Assembly (NCBI GenBank): GCA_963789275.1
Contig: CAWBKF010000033.1
Span: 294,917 to 358,916 of the forward strand
Direction: 5' to 3'
Source of the DNA: DAHUYF01 sp963789275
Lineage (GTDB): Bacteria; Pseudomonadota; Alphaproteobacteria; ATCC43930; CGMCC-115725
Length of the DNA stretch: 64,000 nucleotides
Numbering within the stretch: the first letter of the stretch is position 1; every line of letters begins with the position of its first letter. Made by a program: the position numbers and the translations under genes. The notes under the pieces were generated by a model. The model was not told where the DNA came from and searched no databases. It saw only the letters and a program-made list of their open reading frames with translations. Shown here one piece after another: positions 33,945 through 42,949 of the stretch.

Positions 33945-36140
33945 CTAGCGGCCTATCCATGGATTGAACAGTCCCAGCTCCCATGCGGCGGCGAGAGCGG
34001 CGATCACGATCGCGATCGCAGCATAGAGCGGCCAGGGCCGCCGCTTGTCGGCATAGGGATCGGCGAGCGACCTTTCCGCGCGCTCCGGAAGACGGGCCAG
34101 CGCCGTGAGCGCGGTCCCAAACGGGATATTGATGCGCAGCCGCGTGTTCACCGCCCAGCCGCAGGCGTCGAGGATCGGCCCGAGATTGCGGCTGCGCAGC
34201 TTCAACGCCGCGATCAGCACGGAAGGCCCGGAGATGAACAGGATCAGCGCCACCACAGCGAGCGGCATCTGCCACCAGGAGAGGTTCAGGAAGCCGGTGA
34301 CCGTGGAGGCGATGGCCGTGCCGATCGCCCCGATCGCCAGGCCGATGGCGGCAAAAATCCCGGCAAACCGCGCTGCGTCGTAGGTCTGGTCCTTGGCAGG
34401 CGCGGCGGCAGGAGTTCCGGCCGTCGTCTGGCCAGGCGGCGGCGCGGCGGCGGCGACCGTTTGCGGTCGCATCGTGGCCGCCGCCAATTGCGTCTGATTG
34501 GCGGCCGCCCGGGCCGCGGCAAATTTCTGCACTTGTTCGCCGATGAACCGCGCCGCTTGCCGATAGGGGAGCCAGAAGGCCTGGCGCAAGCTGATCGGGT
34601 GCTCGATGATCTTTATGATCGTCGCATCCCAGTCGCGGCCCTTGCGGTCGTAAAATACGCCGTTGCGCCCGACCAGCAGGTTATCGGCATCTCCGGCGGT
34701 GACGGCCGCGGCGATGGTCATCTTCTCCGTTCCGCCGCGGCGCGAGCACGCGCAATATGCCAGGTAGATCCGGCTCAGGGTTGCCAGCTGCGCATGCTTT
34801 GCCTCGTCCGCCACAGCCACGCAGAGGTCGCAACTGCGGCCGTCGATATAGAGCGTGCCAGCTTGAAACGCCGCCTTCCCCGTCCGGGTAAAAAAATCAC
34901 GGAACGAGATCATGTTGTTGAGCAACGTCAACAGGTCCCTCTGAAGCCGCAATAGCTTCTCGACCCGCGTGATCGCGCTCATTTCGCGCTCCAGCGCCTT
35001 GTCGCGCGCCAGCAGCTCGTCGATTTGCGGCTTCAGCTGAAGCAGCCGGCGCGCGCGCTCGACGCCGAGACCGGCCGCCGCCGCGTTGGGGCGGCGCGCC
35101 GACCACGCCTCGAATGGCGCGAAGCGTTCCCTGATCGCCGCCCAGTCGCGCTCGCTCAGGCTCGTGTGATCGCCGATCAGCGGCGTCACGATCTCCCGGC
35201 GAAAGCGGCCGATCTGGTCGACGAAGGCGGGATTGAAGTTCTGATCGAGAGGCAGAGCCAGGCCCGCATCAATATGCGCCAAGGGCAGCGCGCGTATCTC
35301 CGGCTGGTCGGGCGTGACATTTTGCGCCGCCAACGCCTCGTAGAGCGCGCGCGGCGGGTTGAGCGCTTCGCCCGCGGTCCGATCGAAGGCCGCCAGCCGG
35401 TTCCGCGTGAAATAGTCGTCGAGTTTGGGCCTGAGCTCGCGCAAAAGCGCCGCCGCCGCCTCGGTCGCGGTGCCGAGAGGCATGATGGAGGCCTGGGCCG
35501 CCTCGGCCTCGCCGCACCAGGCGGAATAGTCGGCCGCCCCGGCAAAAAATTGCGCGGCCTTGAGCTCCGACAGGCCCGGCTTTCCGTTGCGGTCGTTGTC
35601 GCCGCCGCCGGCGGCAATGATTTCCTCTATCGCGGCCTGCGTCTCGGCGTCTTCGGCGGCTTCGGGCGGGATGATGCCGTCGCCGTTGAACGGCGTGGCA
35701 TTGAAAATGCGCTCGCTATCGGCGGCGTCCTGCAGCGAGATCTCAACCGCTTCCGCCTTTCCCAGCATTCGCAGGATCGCCGTCGCCGAGGCATGCAGCT
35801 CGCGCCCCTCGTCGCTATCGTCATTGAGCGCGGCGAGCGGCAGCACGTCGCGGCCGTCCCTGAGCCCGTCGAGATTCTTGAGCAGCCCGGTCACCCAACG
35901 CGCGGCATCCAGTATCTCGGGTGCGCGGATGCGACCGTCCTGATCGCTGTCGATGAGATCGAGCGTCCTCTCGTCGAATTCGATGCCGCGTGTCGGGCAG
36001 GCGAGCGCCACCCACAGCTTCTGGTCGAGCGCGCCCAGCGCGGCGACATCTTCGCCGCTGCTGAGACTAACCTGATCGAAGCCGCCGGCGCGGAAGAAGC
36101 GCCAGACATGCGCTCGGTTATCGTTCACTCTTCTGGCCAT
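33945..36140 (-). CDS. EF-hand-containing membrane protein of unknown function
   Basis: About 731 residues from MARRVNDNRAHVWRFFRAGG. No family recognised by eye. Three EF-hand-like loops are visible in the N-terminal third: DSDQDGRIRAPE, a degenerate NATPFNGDGIIPPE, and DNDRNGKPGLSE. A long helical middle region follows, with two Cys motifs (SCDLCVAV and YCACSRRGG). The last 170 residues hold three hydrophobic segments (FAGIFAAIGLAIGAIGTAIA, QMPLAVVALILFISGPSVLI, PLYAAIAIVIAALAAAWE), so the C-terminus is in the membrane. Calcium binding is inferred. It lies 70 bp downstream of the uronate dehydrogenase; uncorrected frames make them look fused. Confidence 0.75.
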   Translation of the reverse strand: MARRVNDNRAHVWRFFRAGGFDQVSLSSGEDVAALGALDQKLWVALACPTRGIEFDERTLDLIDSDQDGRIRAPEILDAARWVTGLLKNLDGLRDGRDVLPLAALNDDSDEGRELHASATAILRMLGKAEAVEISLQDAADSERIFNATPFNGDGIIPPEAAEDAETQAAIEEIIAAGGGDNDRNGKPGLSELKAAQFFAGAADYSAWCGEAEAAQASIMPLGTATEAAAALLRELRPKLDDYFTRNRLAAFDRTAGEALNPPRALYEALAAQNVTPDQPEIRALPLAHIDAGLALPLDQNFNPAFVDQIGRFRREIVTPLIGDHTSLSERDWAAIRERFAPFEAWSARRPNAAAAGLGVERARRLLQLKPQIDELLARDKALEREMSAITRVEKLLRLQRDLLTLLNNMISFRDFFTRTGKAAFQAGTLYIDGRSCDLCVAVADEAKHAQLATLSRIYLAYCACSRRGGTEKMTIAAAVTAGDADNLLVGRNGVFYDRKGRDWDATIIKIIEHPISLRQAFWLPYRQAARFIGEQVQKFAAARAAANQTQLAAATMRPQTVAAAAPPPGQTTAGTPAAAPAKDQTYDAARFAGIFAAIGLAIGAIGTAIASTVTGFLNLSWWQMPLAVVALILFISGPSVLIAALKLRSRNLGPILDACGWAVNTRLRINIPFGTALTALARLPERAERSLADPYADKRRPWPLYAAIAIVIAALAAAWELGLFNPWIGR

Positions 36141-36210
36141 CGCATCCGCGGCAATTATGGCCACATCTAGCGCGGGCGAACAACCACGATCGACGTCGCC
36201 GACGCAGCGC

Positions 36211-37025
36211 CTACGCGCCTCGCTCCTCGGGATCCCCGGTGAACTCGATCGCGCAGAACCCGCCACCCTGGAAGCGGTCGCCGACGGGATCGGCCGCGAG
36301 GCTCGCCTGCGCCGCCAGCGCCTGGGCGGCGTGATCCTCGGCGCGGTGGCGCGGCCGGTAGCCGAGGCGGAAGGCGGCGGCATTGTCCCACCAGCCGCGC
36401 GCATTGTCCGGGGCGCCGTAGACCACCTCGTAGCGCAGATCAGGATGATCGATGCCCGATGCGCACGAGCTGGGCGAGATCCTCGGGATGGATCCAGATG
36501 CTGAGCCGCCGCTGGTCGACGGGGCGGTCGTCGACATTGCCGATGCGGATGCACAGCACCTGGAGCCCGTGCTTGTCGGCATAGAGCGCGCCCAACGCCT
36601 CGCCGAACACCTTGCTGACGCCATAGCGCGTATCCGGCCGCGCCAGCGCCGCGGCGCCGACACGCCGGCGCCGGCGATAGAAGCCCATGGCGTGGTTGGA
36701 GGAGGCAAAGACCACGCGCCGCACGCCGTGGCGGCGTGCCGCCTCGAATAAATTGTAGGTGCCGATGATATTGGCTTGCGAGGATAGTCTGCCAATCGCT
36801 CTCCACCGACATGCCGCCGAGATGGATGATGCCGTCGACGCCGGCGACAGCGCGCTCGACCGCGGCGAGGTCGCCGAGATCGGCGGCGATGAAGCGCTCG
36901 CCCTGCCCGAGATCGGCGAGCGGCGTCCGGTCGGAAAGAAGCAGCTCGCGATAGGCGCCGCGCAGCAGTACGCGCAGGCGCTTGCCGATACCGCCGGCAG
37001 CACCGGTGATGAGCACGCGCTTCAT
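36211..37025 (-). pseudogene. Uronate dehydrogenase-like NAD-dependent epimerase/dehydratase, frameshifted twice
   Basis: Three consecutive frames give one SDR-extended protein of about 270 residues. The first is MKRVLITGAAGGIGKRLRVL to GVDGIIHLGGMSVESDWQTI. The second is NIIGTYNLFEAARRHGVRRV, SSNHAMGFY, DTRYGVSKVFGEAL (catalytic Tyr/Lys) and IWIHPEDLAQLVRIG. The third is HPDLRYEVVYGAPDNARGWW to the stop at 36211. Breaks lie near 36785 and 36465. The pattern (HLGG, SNHAMGFY, WWDN) is that of uronate dehydrogenases, which oxidise galacturonate or glucuronate to the lactone with NAD. As sequenced it is not translatable. Confidence 0.8.
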
Positions 37026-37167
37026 GTCAGGGCTCCAGATATTTCGCAGGGCGAAACGATGGACCGGAACGCCGGCTCCGTAAAGGGCGGCATTAGACCG
37101 CCCAATCCCGGGCGGCTAGACTGTTTGACGCCAAACAACCAGGCCGTTCAGGAGCACCGCCGCCCCC

Positions 37168-37599
37168 ATGTTCGTCAGCCGCCGCCGCATCCGCGTCGAT
37201 TGGGGTGATTGCGACCCCGCCGGGATCGTCTTCTATCCCAACTACTTCCGTTGGTTCGACGCCTGCACCACGACATTGTTCGAGAATGCCGGCCTGCCGA
37301 TGCCGCTGCTCTACCGCGACCACGGGCTCAAGGGCTTCCCGCTGCTCGAAGCCAAGGCGAGCTTCTCCGGCTCCTCCAGCTTCGGCGACGACCTCGATTG
37401 CGAGACCAGCGTCGCGGAATGGAGCAGCAAGACGCTGAAGGTGCTGCACCGCTTCCTGCGCGCCGGCACGCTGCTGGTCGAAGGCTTCGAGCTCAGGGTC
37501 TGCGCCATCCCGCATCCCGACGATCCCCAGCGCATCAAGGCGGCGCCCATCCCCGCCGTGGTGAAGGAGCGGCTTGGCGGCAGCGCCGCCGGCGCCTAA
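37168..37599 (+). CDS. Acyl-CoA thioesterase, 4-hydroxybenzoyl-CoA thioesterase family (hotdog fold)
   Basis: A 143-residue single hotdog-fold thioesterase. The active-site Asp is in VDWGDCDPAGIVFYPNYFRW, the diagnostic motif of the 4-hydroxybenzoyl-CoA thioesterase group. A later strand has KASFSGSSSFGDDLD. It would hydrolyse an aromatic or short acyl-CoA; the exact substrate is not readable. It is divergent from the uronate dehydrogenase and is followed by a class II aldolase gene overlapping its last codons. Confidence 0.88.
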   Translation: MFVSRRRIRVDWGDCDPAGIVFYPNYFRWFDACTTTLFENAGLPMPLLYRDHGLKGFPLLEAKASFSGSSSFGDDLDCETSVAEWSSKTLKVLHRFLRAGTLLVEGFELRVCAIPHPDDPQRIKAAPIPAVVKERLGGSAAGA

Positions 37600-38368
37600 T
37601 CTCTCGGTCGGCAGGAGGGTGGTCTTGCGCGGCAACCACAACAGTCCCGAGGAATGGCGGCTCCGCCAGGAGCTGGCCGATTGCTATCGCCTCTTCGCCG
37701 ATCTCGGCTGGGCCGAGTCGATCTTCAATCACATCACCATCCGCGTGCCCGGGCCCGAGCGGCATTTCCTGATCAACCCCTATGGGCTGATGTATGAGGA
37801 AATGACCGCGGACACGCTGGTCAAGATCGATCTCGACGGCAACATCATCGGCCCCAGCGAGCATCCCATCAACCCCGCCGGCTTCATCATCCACGGCGCG
37901 ATCCATGGCGCGCGCGACGACGCGCATTGCGTCATGCACGTCCACACCACCGCCGGTGTCGCCGTCTCCTGCAAGGAGCGCGGCCTGTCGCACGACAATT
38001 TCTACGGCGCCATGTTCCACGACCGCGTCGCCTATCACGATTTCGAAGGCATCTCCGTCCACGCCGAGGAGCAGCCGCGCCTTATCCGGGCGTTGGGCGG
38101 CAAGGACGTCCTGATCCTGCGCAATCACGGGTTGCTGGTGGTCGGCGCCGACATTCCGCACGCCTTCCGCTCGATGTGGTGGCTGCAGCGCGCCTGCGAG
38201 GTGCAATGCCAGGCGCAGGCGCTCGCTGGTCCCGACATCGTCCTGCCGGAAGAGGTGCGCCGCCGCTCGACCAGGGATGCCACCGAATTCGCCGGCGGCG
38301 CCGTCACCGCGCGGCTGATGTTCGACGCCATGGTGCGCCGCATGCGCGCCCGGCGCGGCAACGCCTGA
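37574..38368 (+). CDS. Class II aldolase/adducin family protein
   Basis: A 264-residue frame; the domain starts at RLRQELADCYRLFADLGWAE. Zinc ligands are the His residues in AHCVMHVHTTAGVAV plus the His in ILRNHGLLVVG, and the Glu/Tyr environment YEEMTADTLVKIDLDG is typical of class II aldolases (fuculose phosphate aldolase/adducin head fold). The start is uncertain: TTG 37574 overlaps the thioesterase gene, while TTG 37625 has AGGAGG about six bases upstream and looks better. The substrate is unknown; it precedes an amidase gene. Confidence 0.85.
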   Translation: MAAAPPAPNLSVGRRVVLRGNHNSPEEWRLRQELADCYRLFADLGWAESIFNHITIRVPGPERHFLINPYGLMYEEMTADTLVKIDLDGNIIGPSEHPINPAGFIIHGAIHGARDDAHCVMHVHTTAGVAVSCKERGLSHDNFYGAMFHDRVAYHDFEGISVHAEEQPRLIRALGGKDVLILRNHGLLVVGADIPHAFRSMWWLQRACEVQCQAQALAGPDIVLPEEVRRRSTRDATEFAGGAVTARLMFDAMVRRMRARRGNA

Positions 38369-38388
38369 GCCTCTCGAAGGGAGACGCC

Positions 38389-39849
38389 ATGACCGATCTG
38401 CCATTCCGCTCCGCCCTCGAGCTCGCGGCTGAGCTCCGCGCCAAGCGGGTCGGCTGCCGCGAGCTGCTGGAGCTCTATCTGCGGCGGGTCGAGCGCTACA
38501 ACCCCACGCTCAACGCGGTCATTGCCACGACGCTGGAGGCGGCGCGCGCCCGCGCCGATGCCGGCGATGCCGCGCTCAGCCGCGGCGAGACCTGGGGGCC
38601 GCTGCACGGCGTGCCGATGACGGTGAAGGAATCCTACGACGTGACGGGGCTCCCCACCACCTGGGGCGCACCGGCATTTCGCGACCATCGCGCAACGCGC
38701 AACGCGCTGGCGGTCGACCGGCTGATCGCCGCCGGCGCCGTGATCTTCGGCAAGACCAACGTGCCGCTGATGCTGGCGGATTGGCAGAGCTACAACGCGG
38801 TCTACGGCCAGACGAACAATCCCTGGGATGTCGCGCGCACGCCGGGCGGCTCCTCGGGCGGCTCGGCCGCCGCGCTGGCGGCCGGCCTCACCGGACTCGA
38901 GGCCGGCAGCGATATCGGCTCATCGCTGCGCAACCCCGCGCATTATTGCGGCGTCTATGCGCATAAGCCGAGCTGGGGCGTCGTCTCGCCGCGCGGCCAT
39001 GCGGTCGCCGGACGCGTCGCGGTCACCGACATCTCGGTGGTCGGGCCGATGGCGCGCAGCGCCGGCGATCTCGAAGTGGCACTCGCCGCCATGGCCGGCC
39101 CCGACGAGATCGACACCCAGGGGTGGCGGCTCGATCTGGCCAAGCCGCGCCGTGAGCGCCTCGCCGATTTCCGCGTCGCGGTGCTGCTCAGCGTGCCGCA
39201 TGCGGAGGTCGACCGCGCCGTGCAGGACGGCGTCCAGGCGGTCGCCGATACGCTCGCCAAAGCCGGCGCCACCGTCAGCGACCGGGCGCGGCCGGCGCTC
39301 GACACGCTGGCGGTCGACCGGCTCTTCCGTAGCCTCCTCGGCGCCGCCATGTCCGGGCGCCAGCCCGACGACGCCTTCCGCAGCAATCTCGAGAAAGCGC
39401 AGGCGCTCGCCGACGACGATATGAGCGGCGCCGCGCAGGGCCTGCGCGCCGCTACGCTGTCGCATCGCGACTGGCTCATCGGCAACGAGGCGCGGCACAA
39501 GATGCGGCTCGCCTGGGCGGAATTCTTCAGGGAATACGATGTGCTGCTCTGCCCGCCGGTGACCACCACGGCGTTCCCGCACGATCACGACGGCGACCCC
39601 TTCAGCCGCTTCATCACCGTCAACGGCAAGAGGCGCCCGATCGATGAGCAGCTCTTCTGGGCGGGCTATTCCGGCCTCTTCTACCTGCCCTCGACCGTGG
39701 CGCCGGCGGCGCTGTCCCCGGCGGGGCTGCCGACCGGGGTGCAGATCATCGGCCCGCAATATGGCGACCTCACCTGCCTGCGGCTGGCGCGCCTGCTCGA
39801 GCGCGAGCACCGCGCCTTCGTGCCGCCGCCAGGCTATGAGGCGAGCTGA
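38389..39849 (+). CDS. Amidase (amidase signature family)
   Basis: A 486-residue amidase-signature enzyme. The Ser-cisSer-Lys triad is visible as Lys in VPMTVKESYDVTG, cis-Ser in GGSSGGSAAALAAGL and the nucleophile Ser in AGSDIGSSLRNPAHYCG. Start ATG 38389 is preceded by GGGAGA. It hydrolyses an amide to acid and ammonia; specificity is not readable. Its last 14 bp overlap a small downstream gene. Confidence 0.92.
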   Translation: MTDLPFRSALELAAELRAKRVGCRELLELYLRRVERYNPTLNAVIATTLEAARARADAGDAALSRGETWGPLHGVPMTVKESYDVTGLPTTWGAPAFRDHRATRNALAVDRLIAAGAVIFGKTNVPLMLADWQSYNAVYGQTNNPWDVARTPGGSSGGSAAALAAGLTGLEAGSDIGSSLRNPAHYCGVYAHKPSWGVVSPRGHAVAGRVAVTDISVVGPMARSAGDLEVALAAMAGPDEIDTQGWRLDLAKPRRERLADFRVAVLLSVPHAEVDRAVQDGVQAVADTLAKAGATVSDRARPALDTLAVDRLFRSLLGAAMSGRQPDDAFRSNLEKAQALADDDMSGAAQGLRAATLSHRDWLIGNEARHKMRLAWAEFFREYDVLLCPPVTTTAFPHDHDGDPFSRFITVNGKRRPIDEQLFWAGYSGLFYLPSTVAPAALSPAGLPTGVQIIGPQYGDLTCLRLARLLEREHRAFVPPPGYEAS

Positions 39850-40150
39850 GGCGGCGGTGGATCTCGCCGCCTTCATGGCGTCGCTGGCCGGGACGGCGCC
39901 GCCGGCCGGGCTGAGCCTCGCAGCACAAGCGCTGTGGTGGGACGCCAAAGGCGATTGGGCCCGGGCGCACGACTGCGCCCAGGAACAGGACGATAGCGAA
40001 GGCGCCTGGGTGCACGCCTATCTGCATCGCCGCGAGGGCGACGCCGCGAATGCCGGCTACTGGTACCGCCGCGCCGGCAAGCCGCCCGCCACCGCCGCAC
40101 TCGCCCAGGAATGGGAGGCGATCGTGCGGGCGGTGTTGGCCGAGGCGTAG
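39836..40150 (+). CDS. Small conserved-type hypothetical protein
   Basis: A 104-residue protein starting at an ATG inside the end of the amidase gene. The visible pattern QALWWDAKGDWARAHDCAQE then GAWVHAYLHRREGDAANAGYWYRRAGK resembles a small alpha-helical, TPR/Sel1-like hypothetical family often found singly in proteobacteria. Tyr/Trp-rich. No function can be assigned. Overlap with the amidase suggests translational coupling. Confidence 0.7.
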   Translation: MRRAEAAVDLAAFMASLAGTAPPAGLSLAAQALWWDAKGDWARAHDCAQEQDDSEGAWVHAYLHRREGDAANAGYWYRRAGKPPATAALAQEWEAIVRAVLAEA

Positions 40151-40159
40151 GCCCGGATG

Positions 40160-40594
40160 CTAGGCGCGCCGCGGCAGCGGCGTCGGCGTCTGGGCCTGGG
40201 TCGACGGACCCGCGGCTTGCGCCTGGACCTGACCGGAAATCTCGCCGCCGCGCTCGATCTCGATCTGGTGGTAGCGCACCTCGGCCGCGACCTTGCCATT
40301 GGCATGGACGAGGAGCCGGCCGCTGACATTGAGCGCGCCCTCGAATCGGCCGCGGATCTCCGCCTGCTCGACCGAGGCCGAGCCGGTGAACAACCCGCCC
40401 TCGGCGATATTGATGTCATGGCAGCCGGCGATGTTGGCCTTCACCGTCCCTTCGACAACGAGGCAGTCGCAGGAGGTGATCTCGCCGGAAAAGACGATGC
40501 CGCGGCCGACAACGAGCTTGCGCGTCGCGGTCTCCGTCTTGACGGCGGTCGGGGTGGGCTGCGTGGGCTGGGCGGCGGATTTGGTGTTCAACAT
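40160..40594 (-). CDS. Bactofilin (polymer-forming cytoskeletal protein)
   Basis: A 144-residue bactofilin. The central beta-helix (residues 28-118) has the regular short-strand pattern: GRGIVFSGEITSCDCLVVEG, VKANIAGCHDINIAEGG, AEIRGRFEGALNVSG. Flanking ends are Pro/Thr/Gln-rich and disordered, as usual. Bactofilins polymerise without nucleotide near the membrane and help cell shape, stalks or chromosome anchoring. It is convergent with the amidase operon. Immediately beyond its start lies the edge of the integrative element. Confidence 0.88.
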   Translation of the reverse strand: MLNTKSAAQPTQPTPTAVKTETATRKLVVGRGIVFSGEITSCDCLVVEGTVKANIAGCHDINIAEGGLFTGSASVEQAEIRGRFEGALNVSGRLLVHANGKVAAEVRYHQIEIERGGEISGQVQAQAAGPSTQAQTPTPLPRRA

Positions 40595-40922
40595 GATGCG
40601 GCGGCTCCCAGGAGGGGCGAGCGGGTTGAAAAGTGGCCGACTTTAGCCGTCAGAGCCGGAATCGGCCGGGGTCAAATTTGGTACGTGACGATGGCCGAAT
40701 GATGGCCGGGCTTGCTGCGCCATCACTGCGGCCTTATATCGCGCTCACTCACTTATACCACATGAAACCGGGGGGTCCGCAACAAGGAGCATCAAAACGC
40801 AGATAGCCCCATGAATTCTTGCTTTCTGAGTATGTCTCCTTATATATTTAAGCAAGAAGGTGCAAAGAAACGCACTGTGGCGGGTCCGCAAGGGGTCCGC
40901 GGACTTGGATATGGAGCGCGAC
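40595..40922. other. Left edge of integrative element; possible integrase arm sites
   Basis: About 330 bp with no supported gene between bactofilin and the integrase. GGTCCGC occurs at 40774-40780, 40883-40889 and 40894-40900, with GGGTCCGCAA shared by the first two. These could be integrase arm-type sites or part of att DNA. Base composition becomes AT-richer from about 40800. No tRNA gene was recognised at this edge, and the exact attachment core cannot be set by eye. Confidence 0.45.
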
Positions 40923-42167
40923 ATGCTCAAACTCACCGAGACAAGCATCCGGGATGCTGTTCTCAAGACCGGCCAAAAGGACCGTTTGATTTTCGACGGC
41001 AAGCGCCCCGGCCTCGGCCTGCGCATCACGCCGCGAAGCAAAATCTTCCTGCATCAATGGCGCAACTCCGCTACCGGCGAGAAGCGGCGCGAGCCGCTCG
41101 GCACCTGGCCGACACTGACGCTCGAAAAAGCACGTCAGGCGGTCGAGGCGCGCGCTGGCGATATCGCGCGCGGCATAGACCCCGCCGCCGAGCGCGAGAA
41201 GCGCAAGGCCGAGGCTGAACAGCGCAAGGCCGACGCCGCGCTGACTTTCGATCACCTGATCGACGATTGGGAAAAGCTGCATTTGAACAACCGCAGCGCC
41301 AACTATGCCGCCGAGGCACCGCGCGCGTTGCGCATCGGCTTCGCGCCGCTACTCCGCCGCTCGGCGCGTCGCCTCGATAAGGCGGACGTGCTGCCACTAC
41401 TCGATGCCCTGGTCAAGGCGGGCTCGGCCTCGATGGCCGAGATGACGGCGGCCTATGGGCGCGCCTGTTTCGGATGGGCCGTGAAGCGCGGGACGGTGAC
41501 GTCCAATCCCTTCACGAACCTGCCGCCCATGAATGACGGCGCCGGCGAGCGCGACCGCGTGCTGACTGACGCCGAGCTCCCCGCGATATGGCGCGCTGCC
41601 GAGGCCGAGGGCGGCAGGTACGGCGCGATCGTCCGGCTGCTGCTCTTGACCGGGGCGCGGAAATCGGAAGTCAGCGGCATGCGCTGGTCCGAACTGGCCG
41701 ACGATTTCACTACTTGGACGCTGCCGGGAGCGAGAACGAAGAACGGCAATACCCTTGTGCTGCCGCTCGCCGAGCCGGCGCGGGCGATCCTGCGCGCCGC
41801 GCCGCGCGTCGGGCCAGTGGTCTTCGGCGACATCAAGGGCCGGCCCTTCGCGGGCTGGACGCCTGCCAAGGCTCGGCTCGACACCGCCGCGCCGCTGGGG
41901 GTGCCCTGGGTGATCCACGATCTGCGCCGCACACTGGCGACCGGCCTGCAGCGGCTCGGCGTGCGGCTCGAGGTAACGGAAGCGGTGCTCAACCATACGG
42001 GCGGCAGCCGCGCCGGCATCGTCGGCGTCTACCAGCGTCACGATTGGGCGGCCGAGAAGCGTGCGGCGCTCGACGCATGGGCAGCGCACGTCACCGCACT
42101 CGTGGCCGGCGAGGCGCCGGCCGAGAACGTCACGGCACTGGCTGGACGCAAGGCGAGGCGTGCATGA
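40923..42167 (+). CDS. Tyrosine-type site-specific integrase (DUF4102/arm-binding type)
   Basis: A 414-residue phage/ICE-type integrase. ATG 40923 has GGAG upstream; an in-frame ATG at 40911 is the alternative. The N-terminal DUF4102 arm-binding domain is LTETSIRDAVLKTGQKDRLI to LGTWPTLTLEKARQAVEARA. The catalytic domain contains the first Arg (TGARKSEVSGMRW), HDLRRTLATGL (H-x-x-R), the second His (LNHTGG) and the nucleophile Tyr (GVYQRHDW). It would integrate and, with an excisionase, excise the element that follows. Its TGA overlaps an ATG for the next gene. Confidence 0.93.
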   Translation: MLKLTETSIRDAVLKTGQKDRLIFDGKRPGLGLRITPRSKIFLHQWRNSATGEKRREPLGTWPTLTLEKARQAVEARAGDIARGIDPAAEREKRKAEAEQRKADAALTFDHLIDDWEKLHLNNRSANYAAEAPRALRIGFAPLLRRSARRLDKADVLPLLDALVKAGSASMAEMTAAYGRACFGWAVKRGTVTSNPFTNLPPMNDGAGERDRVLTDAELPAIWRAAEAEGGRYGAIVRLLLLTGARKSEVSGMRWSELADDFTTWTLPGARTKNGNTLVLPLAEPARAILRAAPRVGPVVFGDIKGRPFAGWTPAKARLDTAAPLGVPWVIHDLRRTLATGLQRLGVRLEVTEAVLNHTGGSRAGIVGVYQRHDWAAEKRAALDAWAAHVTALVAGEAPAENVTALAGRKARRA

Positions 42168-42239
42168 CCGCGCGTAAATCGCACCGACTTCGACAGGTGC
42201 GCGCCGCCGGACGGCGCACTGCCTTTCACGCCCGATCGG

Positions 42240-42815
42240 GTGCGCGAGATCCTAAAGGATGTGCTTAAGCAGGGAACGTTGCCGGCTATGGCCGAACTGG
42301 CAGCACTGGCGGACGACCTGAACAAGATACGCGGCACCTACGTCTTCGCCACGACAATAGCGAATCGGAGCGGTGCGATGGCAGATGAGGTCATCGGAGC
42401 GATCGCGGTGCTGATGAACTTCTTCGATGAGCGCAAAAAAGCATGTCTCAAGCCAGTGGGGCACCGCCCCGTCATTCACCCGATAACCGGACGTGACGCC
42501 GCAGAGATAATCGAGAGCGAGAAGGGGTTGCGCGCTCGATTTTACGATTTCTTGCACGCGATGAAGGCACACGATTTCCAGTTGGACATGGACGGCGCCC
42601 TGAGTATGCCTCTCATCGAGAATTGGCACGATCTAGCGCTGATCATCACCAGCGCATTCAAAGCGTGCATGCGTAAGAACAATGGCTTCCACTTCGGGGG
42701 CCAGTCGAACGACGGCCCGCTCCCTCGCTTCGTGGCCGCCGTCATTCCCGCGATCACGGGCGAGAATCCTTCTGTAGGATCCCGTCGGCAAGTATTTGCA
42801 GCGCAAGATGCGTAA
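42240..42815 (+). CDS. Element-borne protein of unknown function
   Basis: 191 residues are readable from a GTG. In-frame sequence upstream (NRTDFDRCAPPDGALPF) also looks coding, and the ATG that overlaps the integrase stop at 42164 would join it if one extra base near 42180 is removed, giving about 216 residues. The protein is mostly helical (AELAALADDLNKIRGTYV, IGAIAVLMNFFDERKKACLK), with a central DFLHAMKAHDFQLDMDGALS. No family was recognised. Position directly behind the integrase is where such elements often carry accessory genes. Confidence 0.55.
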   Translation: MREILKDVLKQGTLPAMAELAALADDLNKIRGTYVFATTIANRSGAMADEVIGAIAVLMNFFDERKKACLKPVGHRPVIHPITGRDAAEIIESEKGLRARFYDFLHAMKAHDFQLDMDGALSMPLIENWHDLALIITSAFKACMRKNNGFHFGGQSNDGPLPRFVAAVIPAITGENPSVGSRRQVFAAQDA

Positions 42816-42910
42816 GCCCCCGCAGGCAACAGGGACAAGCGACAAGTAGGACTGTCCCGGGACAACGGGTACAACTGAACGTCCCCGATTTACGTTTGGG
42901 GCCAGTCGCG

Positions 42911-42937
42911 CGCAAATAGGCGCAATACCTATTTGCG
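42911..42937. promoter_or_regulatory. Perfect 10-bp inverted repeat with 7-bp spacer upstream of the HTH gene
   Basis: CGCAAATAGG-CGCAATA-CCTATTTGCG, ending 12 bp before the AlpA-like gene. It could be that regulator's own operator. The geometry (10-bp arms around a 7-bp spacer) also matches a tyrosine-recombinase core site. A separate 12-bp palindrome, TGTCCCGGGACA, lies at 42853-42864. Confidence 0.75.
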
Positions 42938-42949
42938 GAGAGCGACACG

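Noticed and set aside
33945..37025. A 1026-residue epimerase/EF-hand fusion
   Set aside because: The middle of this frame is nonsense; the dehydrogenase continues in two other frames to its own stop at 36211, and the EF-hand protein has its own start.
40595..40922. A tRNA gene as integration target at the left edge of the element
   Set aside because: No cloverleaf with acceptor, D and T arms could be formed; only GGTCCGC repeats were seen.
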